This document shows, piece by piece, positions 1 through 12,193 of a DNA stretch of 64,000 bases. Each line of letters begins with the position of its first letter. The first letter of the stretch is position 1. The DNA is from Elephas maximus indicus (Eukaryota; Chordata; Mammalia; Proboscidea; Elephantidae). Made by a program: the position numbers and the translations under genes. The notes beneath the pieces were generated by a model that did not search any database, was not told the DNA's origin, and saw only the letters and a list, made by a program, of their open reading frames with translations. The stretch covers positions 50,755,501-50,819,500 of the forward strand of contig NC_064820.1 of assembly GCF_024166365.1 (NCBI RefSeq). The letters run 5' to 3'.

Positions 1-650
1 GGCTGTATTCAGGACACTATTTCTTGGCTTAAAAAACTAAAGCAAACCAAACATTTTTGTCTTAAAAAAAAAATGCATTAAAAAAAAGTTCTTGAACCCT
101 CTAATTAGAGCTAATTGGCAAGGCTACATGGAAATAGTGAAAAATGAAAGGTTAAAAGAAGTATGGTACAGTCAGTAGTCTCATTTACGTGGCTAGTAAC
201 CATCGTTTTTGCTCCTGTCCAAAACCACTTTCTTCCTTGGGATCCTGTTTTTCACCAGCTCCAGTTGTGTAGTTCAGAAGAGGCTGCTCTGTGGTCTTGT
301 GACTGAAGATTGTCCAATCACTGTAAACACAGGCCTTGACATACCAGCTGCTCTAGAGGTTGGTATGTTACCTGAACCCAGCTGATAAGAGTTATACCTG
401 GGATGTTTACATTTTGAGATCTTGAGGAAAAAAGGTTTTGGATTTTGCATTTTGGAGATGGAAAAAAGCAAATTGGAGGGAGGCAGCAGCCAACCAAATA
501 AAGCCAATCTAAGAGGAAAGGAGTGCCTGAGAGGAAGATCCATTTCTGATGGAATCCACAGCTGCCATTTTCTTTTCAGTATCCTTTCAACAAAGCTCTA
601 TATTTCACTTACAGTTCAGTTTAAGTTGAAAAAGTCTGGTCTAATGAAAT
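1..650. other. Unique 3' flank, nothing recognised
   Basis: No repeat family or gene was recognised. Short open frames at 274-543 and 422-709 overlap on opposite strands and show no protein family features; the second runs into a SINE. Confidence 0.5.
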
Positions 651-852
651 TGTTGTTAGATGCTGTCGACATGATTCCAACTCATGGCAACCCCATGTGT
701 GCAGAGTAAACCTGCTCCATAGGGTTTTCCAGGGTGTGACCTTTCAGAAACAGATCACTAGGCCTGTCTTCTTAGGTGCCTCTGGGTGGGTTCGAACTGC
801 AAAATTTTCATCTAGTAGTTGAGCGCTTAACCATTTGCACCACTCAGACGGA
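651..852 (-). mobile_element. AfroSINE, long form
   Basis: The copy reads from the shared TGTTGTTAG tail end through an 'actcatggcaacccc' block to a degenerate tRNA-like head ending near 852 ('gagcgcttaaccatttgcac'). The B-box equivalent is 'gggttcgaactgc'. It contains the central segment ('gacctttcagaaacagatca') of the roughly 200 bp form. It is divergent, so probably old. Confidence 0.85.
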
Positions 853-924
853 CAATGGGAATTCTCAATCAACTTGGTATTTGCATGTAAATGTGTTACT
901 TTTCATGTACTAGATATATCCTAA

Positions 925-1098
925 GGAACCCTGGTGGAGCAATAGTTAAGCACTCAGCTGGTAATTGAAAGGTCAGTGGTTCAAACCTGGAGATCTGCTG
1001 CCATACAGATTATATTCTAGGTAACACTGTGGAGCCGTTCTACTCTGTCCCATAGGGTTGCTGAGTCCGAATCTACTTGATGGCCCACAGCAACAACA
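925..1098 (+). mobile_element. AfroSINE
   Basis: The tRNA-derived head 'ggaaccctggtggagcaata' is followed by a B-box 'ggttcaaacc', a central part, 'ttctactctgtcccataggg' and a tail ending in CAACAACA. A similar 'tagat..cct' string before and after the element may be a weak target duplication. Confidence 0.85.
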
Positions 1099-1124
1099 GA
1101 TAGATCCTGCTCTTAAGTATGTTA

Positions 1125-1279
1125 TGGAGCTCTGGTGGCACAGTGGTTAAGAGATAGGCTGCTAACCAAAAGATTGATAGTTCAAATCTACCAGCCATTC
1201 CTTGGAAACCTATGGGGCAGTTGCTATGAGTCGAAATCGACTCAAAAGCAAAGGGTTTTTTTTTTTTTTTTTTTTTTTT
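1125..1279 (+). mobile_element. AfroSINE, short form
   Basis: The head 'ggagctctggtggcacagtg' is followed by 'ccttggaaacctatggggca' and a tail 'atgagtcgaaatcgactc' that ends in a run of 22 or so T. It lacks both the central segment of the long form and the usual 'ttctactctgtcctataggg' block. Confidence 0.85.
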
Positions 1280-1311
1280 GAAGTATGTTACAGCTTCCTA
1301 AAAATATCTTT

Positions 1312-1719
1312 CCACGACCTGTCTGTTTGTTGTATTATAGTGGCTTGTGGTGTTGCTGTGATGCTGGAAGCTATGCCACCAGTGGGATTTCCAATACTAG
1401 CAGGATCACGTATGTTGGTAGGCTTTAGCGGAGCTTTCAGACTAAGGCAAACTAAGTTGAAAGACCTGGAAATCTACTACCAAAAAAATTAGCCACTGAA
1501 AACCCTATGAATCACAGCAGAACATAGTCTGATAATGCTGGAAGATGAGTCCCCTAGGTTGGAAGGTAGTCAAAACACACAGTGGCCATAACAATGGACT
1601 CAGCATACCAGTGATAGGGAAGGTGGTGCAGGATGGGGCAACATTTTGTTCTGTTTTATGTTTGGTTGCCATGAGTCAGAGCTGGCTCCAGAGCAACTAC
1701 CAGCGATAACAACAACAAA
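1312..1719 (+). mobile_element. Non-autonomous RTE derivative (5' and 3' ends only)
   Basis: The first ~230 bp match the 5' end of the RTE copy that begins at 14821 ('cctgtctgtttgttgtatta', then 'ccagtgggatttccaatact', then 'ggaagatgagtcccctaggt'). The last ~120 bp match the RTE 3' end ('tgccatgagtcagagctggc', then AACAACAACA). The whole protein-coding middle is missing, so this is an internally deleted RTE that depends on an RTE for mobility. The 96-residue frame at 1202-1492 crosses two repeats and is not a gene. Confidence 0.8.
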
Positions 1720-1801
1720 GCTATCTTTATTTAGACCAAATTGGGACCAGCTAAAGCCTTCAATGATCAATTTTACTTTTGTGGAATAATCATAATCCTG
1801 A

Positions 1802-2005
1802 ATTGTCGTTAGATGCCATTGAGTCGGTTCCAACTTCTAGCAACTCCATGTGGCAGAGCAGAACTGCCCCCATAGGCTTTGCTAGGCTGTGACCTTCACA
1901 AGAGCAGGTCACCAGGTCTTTCTCCCATGGAGCTGCTGGGTGGATTTGAACCACCAACCTTTTGGCTAACAGCTGAGTACTTAACCACTGCACCACCAGG
2001 GCTCC
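1802..2005 (-). mobile_element. AfroSINE, long form
   Basis: It starts 'gtcgttagatgccattgagt' and ends 'accactgcaccaccagggct'. The central segment 'gaccttcacaagagcaggtc' is present. It lies just outside the probable FGF10 3' UTR. Confidence 0.88.
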
Positions 2006-2507
2006 TTTGATCCTGAATTAACACACCTGAATTCTGAGAACTGTATAGCATTAATGCTGATCCATTTAAAGAGTCTATAACCTGTCTCAAGCTTTGTACC
2101 CAACTTGTTGTGTTATATATTTTCTTTTCTCTCTCTTTTCAAATCAAATTCATTGGCCTGCTTCATCCCCTTGAAGTCAGATTCTGCAGTCCCCTGGCTT
2201 TCCTCCAAAAGTCTTTCATTGTCTCACAAACCATCCCTTGTTTTCAATTCATCCTTCTTTATCCACTGTGTAAACTAGGTGGACCTGAATAGTCAGGAAA
2301 AATCGAAAGCATTTGGTTGCTATTAGAGTAAGGATAGCTGACTCACACATGTAAAACATTAAAGAAGCCTTACAAATGTCTGATTTTTTTTTTTCTTTTC
2401 AGTTGTTGTTGTTTGGGGCTGTGGGGCATTTAACCACATCCTACCCAACACACAACACTTTATAAATATATACAGTTTTAGGCTAATAAAACAAAGAAGG
2501 ACAATGT

Positions 2508-2546
2508 GTTTTCTTTTCTTTTCCCAGCATTTTTATTGTTTTTATT
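2508..2546 (-). terminator. Candidate FGF10 polyadenylation site
   Basis: On the minus strand two AATAAA hexamers lie 3 bp apart (2541-2546 and 2532-2537). They are followed by a plausible cleavage region and then, below about 2500, a stretch rich in T and GT. This is the standard arrangement of a strong poly(A) site. Internal AATAAA copies nearer the stop codon could give shorter transcripts. Confidence 0.4.
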
Positions 2547-5240
2547 TAATGTAACATACTATACACTGTTCAGCCTTTTGGGAGGTAGGAGGAGGGAATG
2601 ATTCTGTAGCTTTAGGAGGAGTCTCCTCAGAACCAACACTCATATGGACACACGTTTGTGGCTGATGCACCTTAACACCTCGGGCTGAGGCCCACACTTC
2701 CCACAGAGGCGGAGCTCCCAAAACCTCAATGAATTTTTTTTTTAAACCTAAAACATTCCGGGCTGGAACTGCTGCTCTTTCAGTAGCACAGTCCAGCTGC
2801 AAAGGGGACCAGAATTCTATCTCAAGATTGATCAGAGATGTCATTTTTAAATGCCGGAGAATTCCATTACTCCTTAGCAAACTGTTTCTGTATCTTTGTT
2901 GATGTGTTTGTGGGAAGAGAGGGGGAAGGGAGGGAAATGTTTTCTATTTTTGGTGTCTGCAAGCTTTGATACATTTTGCTAGAAGCTGTTTTAGTGTTTT
3001 GAGTACTATAATGATGGCTGTTTACACATAGTCTCTTTGGCAATCTAAATGGCTATGTGAAATAAGAATCCGGTTTGTGTCCTATTTGCTGTTACCATGG
3101 TCATCCAATACTACATTTGTCTCACCAAACGTTTAATTTTGGTTGTGTGTGGTCCTGTTCATGTGTTAGGTGCAATTATTATTTTAAAATAAAAGAACAA
3201 AGATGGCTAGTTCCGATAGGCATGCATTGCATTATAACTTTCAGACTTGGTTACCAATTAAATTTTAACATACAGATTCCAACCACAAAAATTAAACATT
3301 TTTAGAATCCCATTTGTCAAAAAGCAAGTTGAAAGTCAATTACCATGAAATGCAACTTTATCCATAAGCCAAAGCACTGTGCCCTAAATGCATTTCTTTT
3401 GAAATACCACCTTTTTTAAGGATTGAGAAAAATATGATCTTCTATGGGATTATTATATGAGACCGTTTCTTGATAAAGCTAATTTTTAAATAATAGACTA
3501 TCTGGAAGTGCCGATTAAGTATTGGCTCAAATAAGTTATAAGAGAATTACAAAACACCAGCTTTTCTAGAAGTTAAACTTTAGTAAAAAGACACATTTAG
3601 TGGGTCTTTCCTTTGTACCAAAATACTGTGTCCAAACAGTAAGAATAAACAGGCTTTCAAAATAAGAAATATGAAGATAAAACTGCAGCATCAATATAAT
3701 CTTACAGTTATCACTTAAAGTATTTAGAACAAATAATATTTTACTACATTTTTTTTTATCACTACAGACACTGCAAACAAGGGTTATGTATTTATTTAAT
3801 GGAATACAATGTGATGATGACTGGTACACTCCTCTTAATGTACTGTTTTCTATTTACCTGCTCTAACAAAATGAATCTCGATATGATTACGTTACGGAAC
3901 CTTCCAAAGGTCTTTAAATTTACAGAAAATAAGTTTTATTTGGTTTTGTAAAGACTAGATCATATACCTTGAACAGGTTTCAGTATATGGTTTACACATA
4001 TACCAAGATATATTTGCTCAGTTTAAGCCTGTGGGAGAGTTGCACTTTGTACCAAATTCCTTGATAGTTCCTTTGGGGCAGATGCATTATGTGGGACTTA
4101 CAAAGGGTTTTTATGTATGCAGACAGCCTCTTCATAATTTATTACCATGACATATGGCAAAACATCATTAGTAAATAATGAGGCTCAGCTACTAGAATGC
4201 TTTTAACAGTTAATTTTCCTTCTTTTAGTATATTCGTAGAGATCCACTGATATATCGCCAAGAGAAGAATTTGGACTTCTAGATCTATTTCTTGGAAAGG
4301 AAGCCTCAGGGGTATGTTATGTTTTTAAATGATGGCAGACACATCTTGCTCAAGCCACGTGGCAGCACTGCCATATTTATCGTTGACGGGTTTTCTTGCA
4401 GAAGTGTAAATTAATTCAACAGAGAGCACATAAGGCCCTCATACTTCTGCTCCCCTAATCTCTTCTCTTATTTTTGAAGTGTTTGCCAAGTTTTAAAAAC
4501 ATTTTGTCATGAATATGCATGTGGTGTGCTGAAGAAAAAGGAAAGGTAAATCAGAGGGCAGCTGCTGAGGAGACTCTTTAAAACCCCAAAAGATATTTAA
4601 CATCCTATTAAATAAATAACTTAGAAAGAAATAGAAAGGAATGAAGACAGAATGCACAAGCATACCATACTATTTGTTTTGTTAGAACAGTTTTACACTA
4701 ACATGTTTATATTTCTTAATCCTATCCAATTCTTCCATGACACCACACCCAAAACTTCTTTGGCGGTGCATGTGATATGACCCAAGTGCTTTCCAGTAAA
4801 TGCTTGCGTGTCTTTCTACTCATTGAGTCATTAGGCTTGAATGAGCACTGAAAGTCTTTGATATGAGTTCCTATTCCATAAATAACTTCCCCGAAGATCA
4901 TTCAACTGACTGTCCCGTATCCTTAAAGTTCTATCTCAGAGGTTAAAAAACAAAAACAAGAACTAAACAAAAAACCCAGCCACAACGTTGTTTGCTTGAA
5001 AATCACTTTCATCCCATTTAATCTGCCTATATCGTGATTATAAGGCATGACATGGAACTAATTAAAAGAACATCGTATGCCAGCCATGAGTACAAAAACC
5101 TTCAAAGGCTTCATTTCCTTCAGGTGCACAGACATCTGCATCGTGTCTTTGCCTTTTGAGCTACTGTCTTCATGAAGATTACCAACTATTCCTGACAAAA
5201 CAGCCTTTGGTTCTACTGCATCCATAAGCATTGCCTTCTT
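2510..5240 (-). other. FGF10: Probable FGF10 3' UTR
   Basis: The 2.7 kb downstream of the stop codon on the minus strand holds no SINE or LINE copy that I can recognise, while the flank at 641-2005 is full of them. That fits a constrained long 3' UTR, as known for FGF10 in other mammals. The minus strand has several AATAAA hexamers: 4138-4143, 3935-3940, 3791-3796, and a close pair at 2541-2546 and 2532-2537. The real end cannot be fixed from sequence alone. Confidence 0.6.
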
Positions 5241-5438
5241 CTACGAGTGTACCACCATTGGAAGAAAGTGGGCTGAGGTGTTTTTCCTTCGTGTTCTCTG
5301 TCCTCTCCTTGGAGCTCCTTTGCCATTCAGTGCCACATACATTTGCCTCCCATTATGTTGCCAATTAAAGGATGCATAGGTATTGTATCCATTTTCCTCT
5401 ATTCTCTCCTTCAGCTTACAGTCAGTGTTAAATTCTTT
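5241..5438 (-). CDS. FGF10: FGF10 coding exon 3 (C-terminal 65 residues and stop)
   Basis: This exon encodes the C-terminal half of the FGF10 beta-trefoil core. FGF10 is a secreted, heparin-binding ligand of FGFR2b that acts from mesenchyme on epithelium in limb, lung and gland development. The minus strand reads [20 protein letters not shown], then a conserved [20 protein letters not shown] segment, and ends HFLPMVVHS before TAG at 5241-5243. The AG acceptor is at 5439-5440 after a T-rich tract, the exon opens in phase 0, and 198 bp is the expected length. By human numbering from memory it covers residues 144-208. Ile156 and Arg193, both sites of human disease mutations, are intact. FGF7 is the nearest alternative, but the sequence follows FGF10 almost residue for residue. 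Thr replaces Asn at 148 and Arg replaces Lys at 191 relative to the human protein as I remember it. Confidence 0.97.
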   Translation of the reverse strand, partial: KEFNTDCKLKERIEENGYNTYASFNWQHNGRQMYVALNGKGAPRRGQRTRRKNTSAHFLPMVVHS

Positions 5439-5778
5439 CTGCAAAAGAAAAGCATAATCTTTATTCCTAGAATGACGATACTTGATAATATCCATTTGAC
5501 ACAAACCATCTAAAGAATGCCAGTTCATTGGTTTTGTTTGTGATTACCTCAAGAGAGATTTTGATGTGAACCCTGAAATGGAAACCCTTTTTGAAAAGCT
5601 CAGTTACTCTTCTAGACTCATTAGTGGAGCCATGCATAATTGAGAAATTTGACTAAAATTCTTCTGACCCCCGCCCATAAAGCATTTACCCTAAGATGAT
5701 CAACTCAAAGTATGCCTGACTCCTCAATTATAAATGGATCTGAAATGAGTAAAATGCAGAGTTGTTTTATATCTAGAC

Positions 5779-5966
5779 CAGTGGTTCCCAAATTGTGGTC
5801 CCTGGACCAACAGTATCAGCAATACCTGGAACTTTGTTAGCAATACAAATTCTCAGACTCTACCAGATTTACTAAATCCAGAAATCTGGGGGTGGGTCCC
5901 ATTAATCTGTGTTTTAATAAGCCCTCCCCTGTGATTCTGATACATATTCAAGTTTGAGAACCGCTG
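5779..5966 (-). mobile_element. MER5-type hAT DNA transposon
   Basis: About 188 bp with the terminal sequences 'cagtggttcccaaattgtgg' and 'gtttgagaaccgctg', near-inverse of each other, and inner 'aaatctgggggtgggtccca'. This is the profile of MER5A, a short non-autonomous hAT. The flanking 8 bp agree at only 5 positions, so the duplication has decayed. It is an old insertion in FGF10 intron 2. Confidence 0.88.
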
Positions 5967-6489
5967 CTATAGGCGGCCACTGCAATCATCCTTATCCTAA
6001 CCAACGAAGTATGTTATTTACACATTCAGAAGAGGTATTACTTTTTGCTCCCATGAAAATTGTAAAAATGTTGCATGATCTGGTGAGAAAAAAAACCAAG
6101 ATTAGTTAAGAGGTCTGCTTCACAGGTTTTAATTCTTGGCCATAGATATTGTTATATGCCCTCCCAAAAATGTAGTTAAAATTTTTTTAGATGATGTTTA
6201 TTTATACATGGATTTTACGTACTCTGTTGGAATGGAATCCAGAAAAATTCCTTAAACTTGGTTGACATCCCCTTGATATCACTCTGGTACTGGTACAATG
6301 AAATACAGCCACATTAACTTTATAAAAGGAGCTATCTCCAACATCATTCAAGCGATAATTAAGAGATTGAAGCTTAGTTCTTAACTTTAACATAGGATTG
6401 CTATACTACTTCTGTTCCTTCCTTACATTTAACAATCAATTGTTTTGTGATTATTTCACATTGATTCATTTTTTTTCCCTAAATATATT

Positions 6490-6575
6490 GCAAATGAAGC
6501 CAAGGCCCATTTCTGCCTTATACTTCTTTGATAGGTCAGTGTCTTGCACATAGTAGATGTTGGTTATAACTGATC
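6490..6575 (+). mobile_element. Possible L2 3'-end fragment
   Basis: The string 'gtcttgcacatagtagatgt' followed by 'tggttataac' resembles the end of L2 LINEs. It is short and the call is weak. Confidence 0.35.
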
Positions 6576-7330
6576 GATCTATTTCATTAAAAAACCTGAA
6601 CATGATAAATTGTTGTTCTGTTTACAATTTAACTATAATTACGATTACCATTAATTCTAAAACAATCATTTACAGTTTTAAATGAGATCTTAATCTAAGG
6701 AAATTGGTCTAAATGAATTTGATCCAAAGTTGCAGAGGTGATAGTTGAAATACTTAACCCCACCTGCTATGAACAGCTAGGATGGATACACTGGTTGGAT
6801 TCCAGGCACCATAAAAGCCCTATTGCAAGGAATGACATTTATACATCCAGATGATGTTCAAGTATAATTTGAATTAATCACTATTGTCACCCTACAAAAT
6901 GAATTTCTTTTGATCCCCCAATTCGGACTTGAACAGAATAGAAAACATCTGAGCCCGTGCTTTATCTTCAGCTGTAACACACACATTTTATATGGTTTTC
7001 TACTCAATTCACGATCTTTGTTTGTAATGATTCTCCTCCAAGTTGTCTGCAGCTCTCCTGCCAATCTGACCAGATGCTTCCGTGAGAGTCTGACTGGTTA
7101 GAAGTTCAGAACATTCACTGTCGAATGCCAGCAGCAGCCTGTGTGGTAGACTAATGGGTGAATAACAGAGGAGATTATAGAGTTAGGAGAGCTGCTTTGC
7201 CAGCCCTTGAAACGCTGGTGACCAGCCCATTGAGGTTCTATTTACTAGCAATAGAATGATAACAAAGCTATTCAATGTCTGGAGGAAACATTCTAAAACT
7301 GTGGTAATGATTTACTGCAGTGTACTTTCA

Positions 7331-8287
<957 letters not shown>

Positions 8288-8450
8288 CAGAGAAACAGTA
8301 TTGTGGTTATCCTGTGGCCTCTGACACCGGAGTATCTGAGTTTGAATCCTAGCTGTGCACTTATTGGTGAATGGCCCTCATAGTGGTGTTGTGGATTACA
8401 TGAGATAGTATACACAAAACGACTAGAACATGCCAAGAGCTTAGTGCCTC
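8288..8450 (+). mobile_element. MIR
   Basis: The order of blocks follows MIR: 'ttgtggttatcctgtggcct', 'gagtttgaatcctagctgtg', 'cacttattggtgaatgg', then 'gattacatgagatagtatac' and 'gaacatgccaagagcttagt'. It is an ancient mammalian tRNA-derived SINE. Confidence 0.7.
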
Positions 8451-8451
8451 C

Positions 8452-8512
8452 TTAACTCTGTGGAGCAGTTCTACTCTGTCCTGTAGGGTGGCTATGAGTC
8501 AGAATCTTAATT
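8452..8512 (+). mobile_element. AfroSINE 3' fragment
   Basis: Only the 3' part remains: 'ctgtggagcagttctactct' then 'gtagggtggctatgagtcag'. It is followed by a short ATT repeat to about 8527. Confidence 0.75.
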
Positions 8513-8563
8513 ATTATTATTATTAGGGGGAAGTTTTCCTCCAAAGAGTTCTAGATCTTGGAT

Positions 8564-8702
8564 GTTATTATTGTTGAGTTGTTGGTGAGTCAGCTCTGAC
8601 TGATGGTGACCTTATATATAACAGAACAAAATGCTGCCTGGTCCTGCGCTATCTTCATGATCTTTGATATGTTTGAGCCCTATTTGTGGCTATTGTATCA
8701 AA
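8564..8702 (-). mobile_element. RTE 3'-end fragment
   Basis: It matches the 3' end of the RTE in reverse: 'gttgttggtgagtcagctct', 'aacagaacaaaatgctgcct', 'ggtcctgcgctatcttcatg', 'gatatgtttgagccctattt'. Strong 5' truncation is usual for LINE copies. Confidence 0.78.
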
Positions 8703-9520
8703 ATTGAACATACCAAGGCTATATATTTCTCACACAACGTAATAAAGTGACATAGTTCGGTCATGATAGACTCAACACCTAAGCTCCTGACTTTCAGCTT
8801 CACTATTTTGTCTTTCCATCAAATATCCTCCTTCTTTCCCATTCGCACAAGTGAATCCTGTTGGAAACCACTTGACAAAATGACTCAACAACATAATAGT
8901 TTTTAACTATTTAATGTGCTATTCCAAGAATGTTGTCATTTCACAGAGGATAATATCTGAGTCTTAGTGAAGGAAAATCTAATATGCTTTAAGTGATAAG
9001 CAGACAATAAAGAGCAGGGCAGGATGTAAAAATCTGGAGTGAAATATTTAGACTGTTGTTTACTTTGCCTGCTTAAGAAGCAATTAAGTACTGTTAGTAA
9101 TTTGCAAGATGTCCCATATTGTACGCTTTTACAACCAGAAATTGTGAGAATGAAGAGGAATGAAGGATAATTTTAGCAAAGAACAAACCAAGTCTTTTGA
9201 TGGTAAACATGAAGCAGTAGGGTTAAGTTATAGTAACAGACTGAGTTGACAAAAAGAAAATGTAGTAGAAGTATTACCAAATCCTTGGCTGATTATTTCT
9301 GAGACTGCTCTTCACATGAGAGTTCATATTTAGCTTGGATGCCCCTGAGTTTCTTTCTGCTTTTCCCCCCAAAACAGCTCAATATTCAAATAATCAATTA
9401 ATCTTTTAGCCATTTCCTCCTCTTCTCAACCAGTTATGGCTAGGCTGAAAAGGTTTATTACTAGTTTAAAATAGAAAGTGGCATGATCTAGGTGATTTAA
9501 TAGGGTCCTTTAGCATTCTG
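8703..9520. other. Unique intron sequence
   Basis: No repeat or gene recognised. Confidence 0.4.
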
Positions 9521-9660
9521 AGGAGCCCTGGTGGTGCAGTGGTTAAGAGCCTGGCTGTTAACCAAATGGTAGGCAGTTCCAATCCACGTTGGAAATCCTA
9601 TGGGGCAGTTCTATTCTGTCCTATAGGGTTTCTATGAGTCGGAATCAACACAACAGCAGT
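9521..9660 (+). mobile_element. AfroSINE, short form
   Basis: Head 'aggagccctggtggtgcagt', B-box 'cagttccaatcca', tail 'atgagtcggaatcaaca'. A 'gcattc' string on each side may be part of a target duplication. Confidence 0.9.
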
Positions 9661-9759
9661 AGGCATTCCATATATCAGTAAGGTACAATTTGATAATCCT
9701 ATGGGTATGGACAATGACTGCATTTATTATAAACATCTATGAATGTGAGAGTGGCTTTT

Positions 9760-10685
9760 TGAGGGACTGAAGTATGGAAGATGTCTGTATTTTTCATAAA
9801 GGATCTCTCTGCACACAATATAGGGAAAGTCAGCACAACATCACTGAGGCAAAGTTACAGAAATTTCCTAGACGCATCCAAACACCTTGAGGGACTGAGT
9901 TACAGGGGCTGAGGGCTGGGGAGCATGGTCTCAGGGAAAATCTAGGTCAACTGGCATAACATAGTTCATAAAGAATATGGCTCTACATCGTACTTCTGGT
10001 GAGTAGCATCTGCGGTCTTAAAAGCTTGTAAGAGGCCATCTAAGGTACATTTATTGGTCCCATCAGGTCCGGAGCAAAGGAAACTGAAGAAAACCAAAGA
10101 CACAAGGAAAATATTAGTCCAAAGGACTAATGGACCACATGAACCACAGCCAACACCACCCTGAGCCCAGAAGAAATAGATAGTGCCTGGCTACTACCAC
10201 CGACTGCTCTGACAGGGATCACACTAGAGAGTTCTGGACAGAACTGGAGAGAAATGTAGAACGAAACTCAAATTTACAAAAAAAAAATAAAGAGACCACT
10301 TATTGGTCTGACAGAGACTGCAGGAATCCCCGAGACTTTGGTCCCCAGACACACTGCTAACTCAGAACTGAAGCCACTCCAAAGTCTACCTTGCAGTCAA
10401 AGATTAGACAGGCCTATAAAACAATAGCACACATGAGGAACATACTTTTTTGTTCAATCAAGCACATGAGATCAAATGAGCAATGCCTGCCCAAAAGCAA
10501 GACAAGATGACAAAAGCAGAAAGCTAATAGACTTGGAGAACCCAGGTTGTAAAGGGAAAGGGGGAGAGTACTGACATATTGTGGAGATTGTAATCAATGT
10601 CACAAAACAGTTTGTGCATAAATTTTCAAATGAGAAACTAATTTGTGCTGTAAACTTTCACCTAAAGTACAATAAAATTAAAGGG
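9760..10685 (+). mobile_element. Poly(A)-tailed retroposon family, longest copy
   Basis: The sequence aligns in order with the copy at 44990-45785: 'ggccatctaaggtacattta', the 'gaaccacagccaacaccacc' area, 'ctgctctgacagggatcaca', 'ggtctgacagagactgcagg', and an end with 'tgtaaactttcacctaaagt' before AATAAA. I infer an afrotherian L1 3' UTR or an L1-driven retroposon. I cannot name the family. No coding frame of note. The left limit is uncertain. Confidence 0.7.
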
Positions 10686-11329
10686 GGAGGGGAACAACTA
10701 GATCTTTCCAGTTCTCTCCGCTCTTTGGTAAGGATACTCAGGTTTTCCGATAAAAGTATTTTTGGAAGGGAGTGCCAGAATTTAGTTTGGGAGTTGTTAG
10801 ATTAGTAACAGTTGTAGTTCTGTTAATGTACATTTTGATGCAAAATTAAATACATTTGAAAGATAGTCTCCTGGGGTCCAACCTTTGTAGATGAGATATA
10901 AATTTAATTGGATTGAGAGTCCTCCCATTAGGACCGAAATTTTTCTAAAAATCTCATTCAAATTGATTTTAAGGAAAACAAATGAATTAATCCAGTCAGG
11001 TGAATTCTCTTAACAGCAACAGGTTTTAAGTAACAATTAAACCAGCATGTGGTCTTCTGCATTTAAGCTTCAAGGCTAAAATGGCTTCTTTAAAATTGTC
11101 CTCAGGATAAAAAAAAGTGCTGTTTTAATGTGGTGGTGGTGGTCATAGAAATCTACACATGTGATGAAATTGCACAGAATCTGAATAAGGTTAGTGGATT
11201 GTATCAATGCCAACTTCCTGTTTGTGATAGTGTATTATAGTTATGCAAGATGTTACTGTTGGGGAAAACTGGGTGAAGGACAGATTGGATTTTCCCTATT
11301 TCTTACAACCTTATGTGAATCTACAAAGA
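10686..11329. other. Unique intron sequence
   Basis: No recognised feature apart from a short GTG repeat near 11132-11145. Confidence 0.4.
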
Positions 11330-11690
11330 CCTCAAAAAAAAAAGTTAGCTCACACTATGAAGGATGTAAAGGTAAACAAGACACAGTCCTTGCCCTCAAG
11401 TACTTTTAAAACTGGGTACGATAAAGCCTCTAAGGGCTTCTAAAAACACAAATAATTAAAATACAAAGAGAATACACTAAGAGTTACATGAGAGAGAGAA
11501 TTTGATGCCATGCCTTCAAATAGTAAAGAAGTATCCCTGAAGAAGATAGTTGGTGTTTGAGGTAGACCTTTCAGGGATGAGACTGTAATAGGTCAGGGAT
11601 TTGGAGAGGCGAGGTGAACATTCCAAGGAAAGAAAGTGTGTGAGTGAAGAAAGGTATGGAGTGAGAGAAAGAGCTCAGTAAAGACCTCAG
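11330..11690 (+). mobile_element. Possible ancient LINE fragment
   Basis: Blocks such as 'caagacacagtccttgccct' and 'gaggtgaacattccaaggaa' recall an old mammalian CR1/L2-type repeat. Divergence is high and the family call is tentative. The overlapping open frames at 11194-11443 are chance. Confidence 0.35.
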
Positions 11691-11992
11691 TATGTTCTTG
11701 GGTCACGAGTTGTCTCCCCCTACCCCCACCTCAGTGGCACTTTGTGCTGGTCACTCTAGCTAAAACAAGGGGCTCTGCTTCACTGTAGCAGTGGTGTTTT
11801 CCTGGTGAGGAATGTACTTTTCAAAAAAAAAAAAATCATTGTGGAACTTGGAAGCAGCCCAATAAATGTCAGAGCCTCATGAATTCAGAATTAGGCACGT
11901 CTGCTATTTTCCCCTAAACATTTTAACTCAAAATGGATTATAATGCTATACAGCTTGATAGTTTTAGTCAACGTGGAGAAATATATCATGGT

Positions 11993-12193
11993 TGTTGCTG
12001 TTAGTTGCCAGTGAGTTAATTCCAACTCATGGTGACCGCATTACAGTGTAGAACTTCTCCACAGGGTTTTCTTGGCTGTAATCTTAATGAAGCAGATCTC
12101 CAGACCTATCTTCCACGGTACTGTTGGGTGGGTTGGAACCACCAACCTTTAGGTTAGCTGTCAAATGCAAACCTTTGTGCCACCTAGGAACCT
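11993..12193 (-). mobile_element. AfroSINE, long form
   Basis: It runs from 'tgttgctgttagttgccagt' to 'ttgtgccacctaggaacc', with the central segment 'gaagcagatctccagaccta' and B-box equivalent 'gggttggaaccacc'. Confidence 0.88.
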
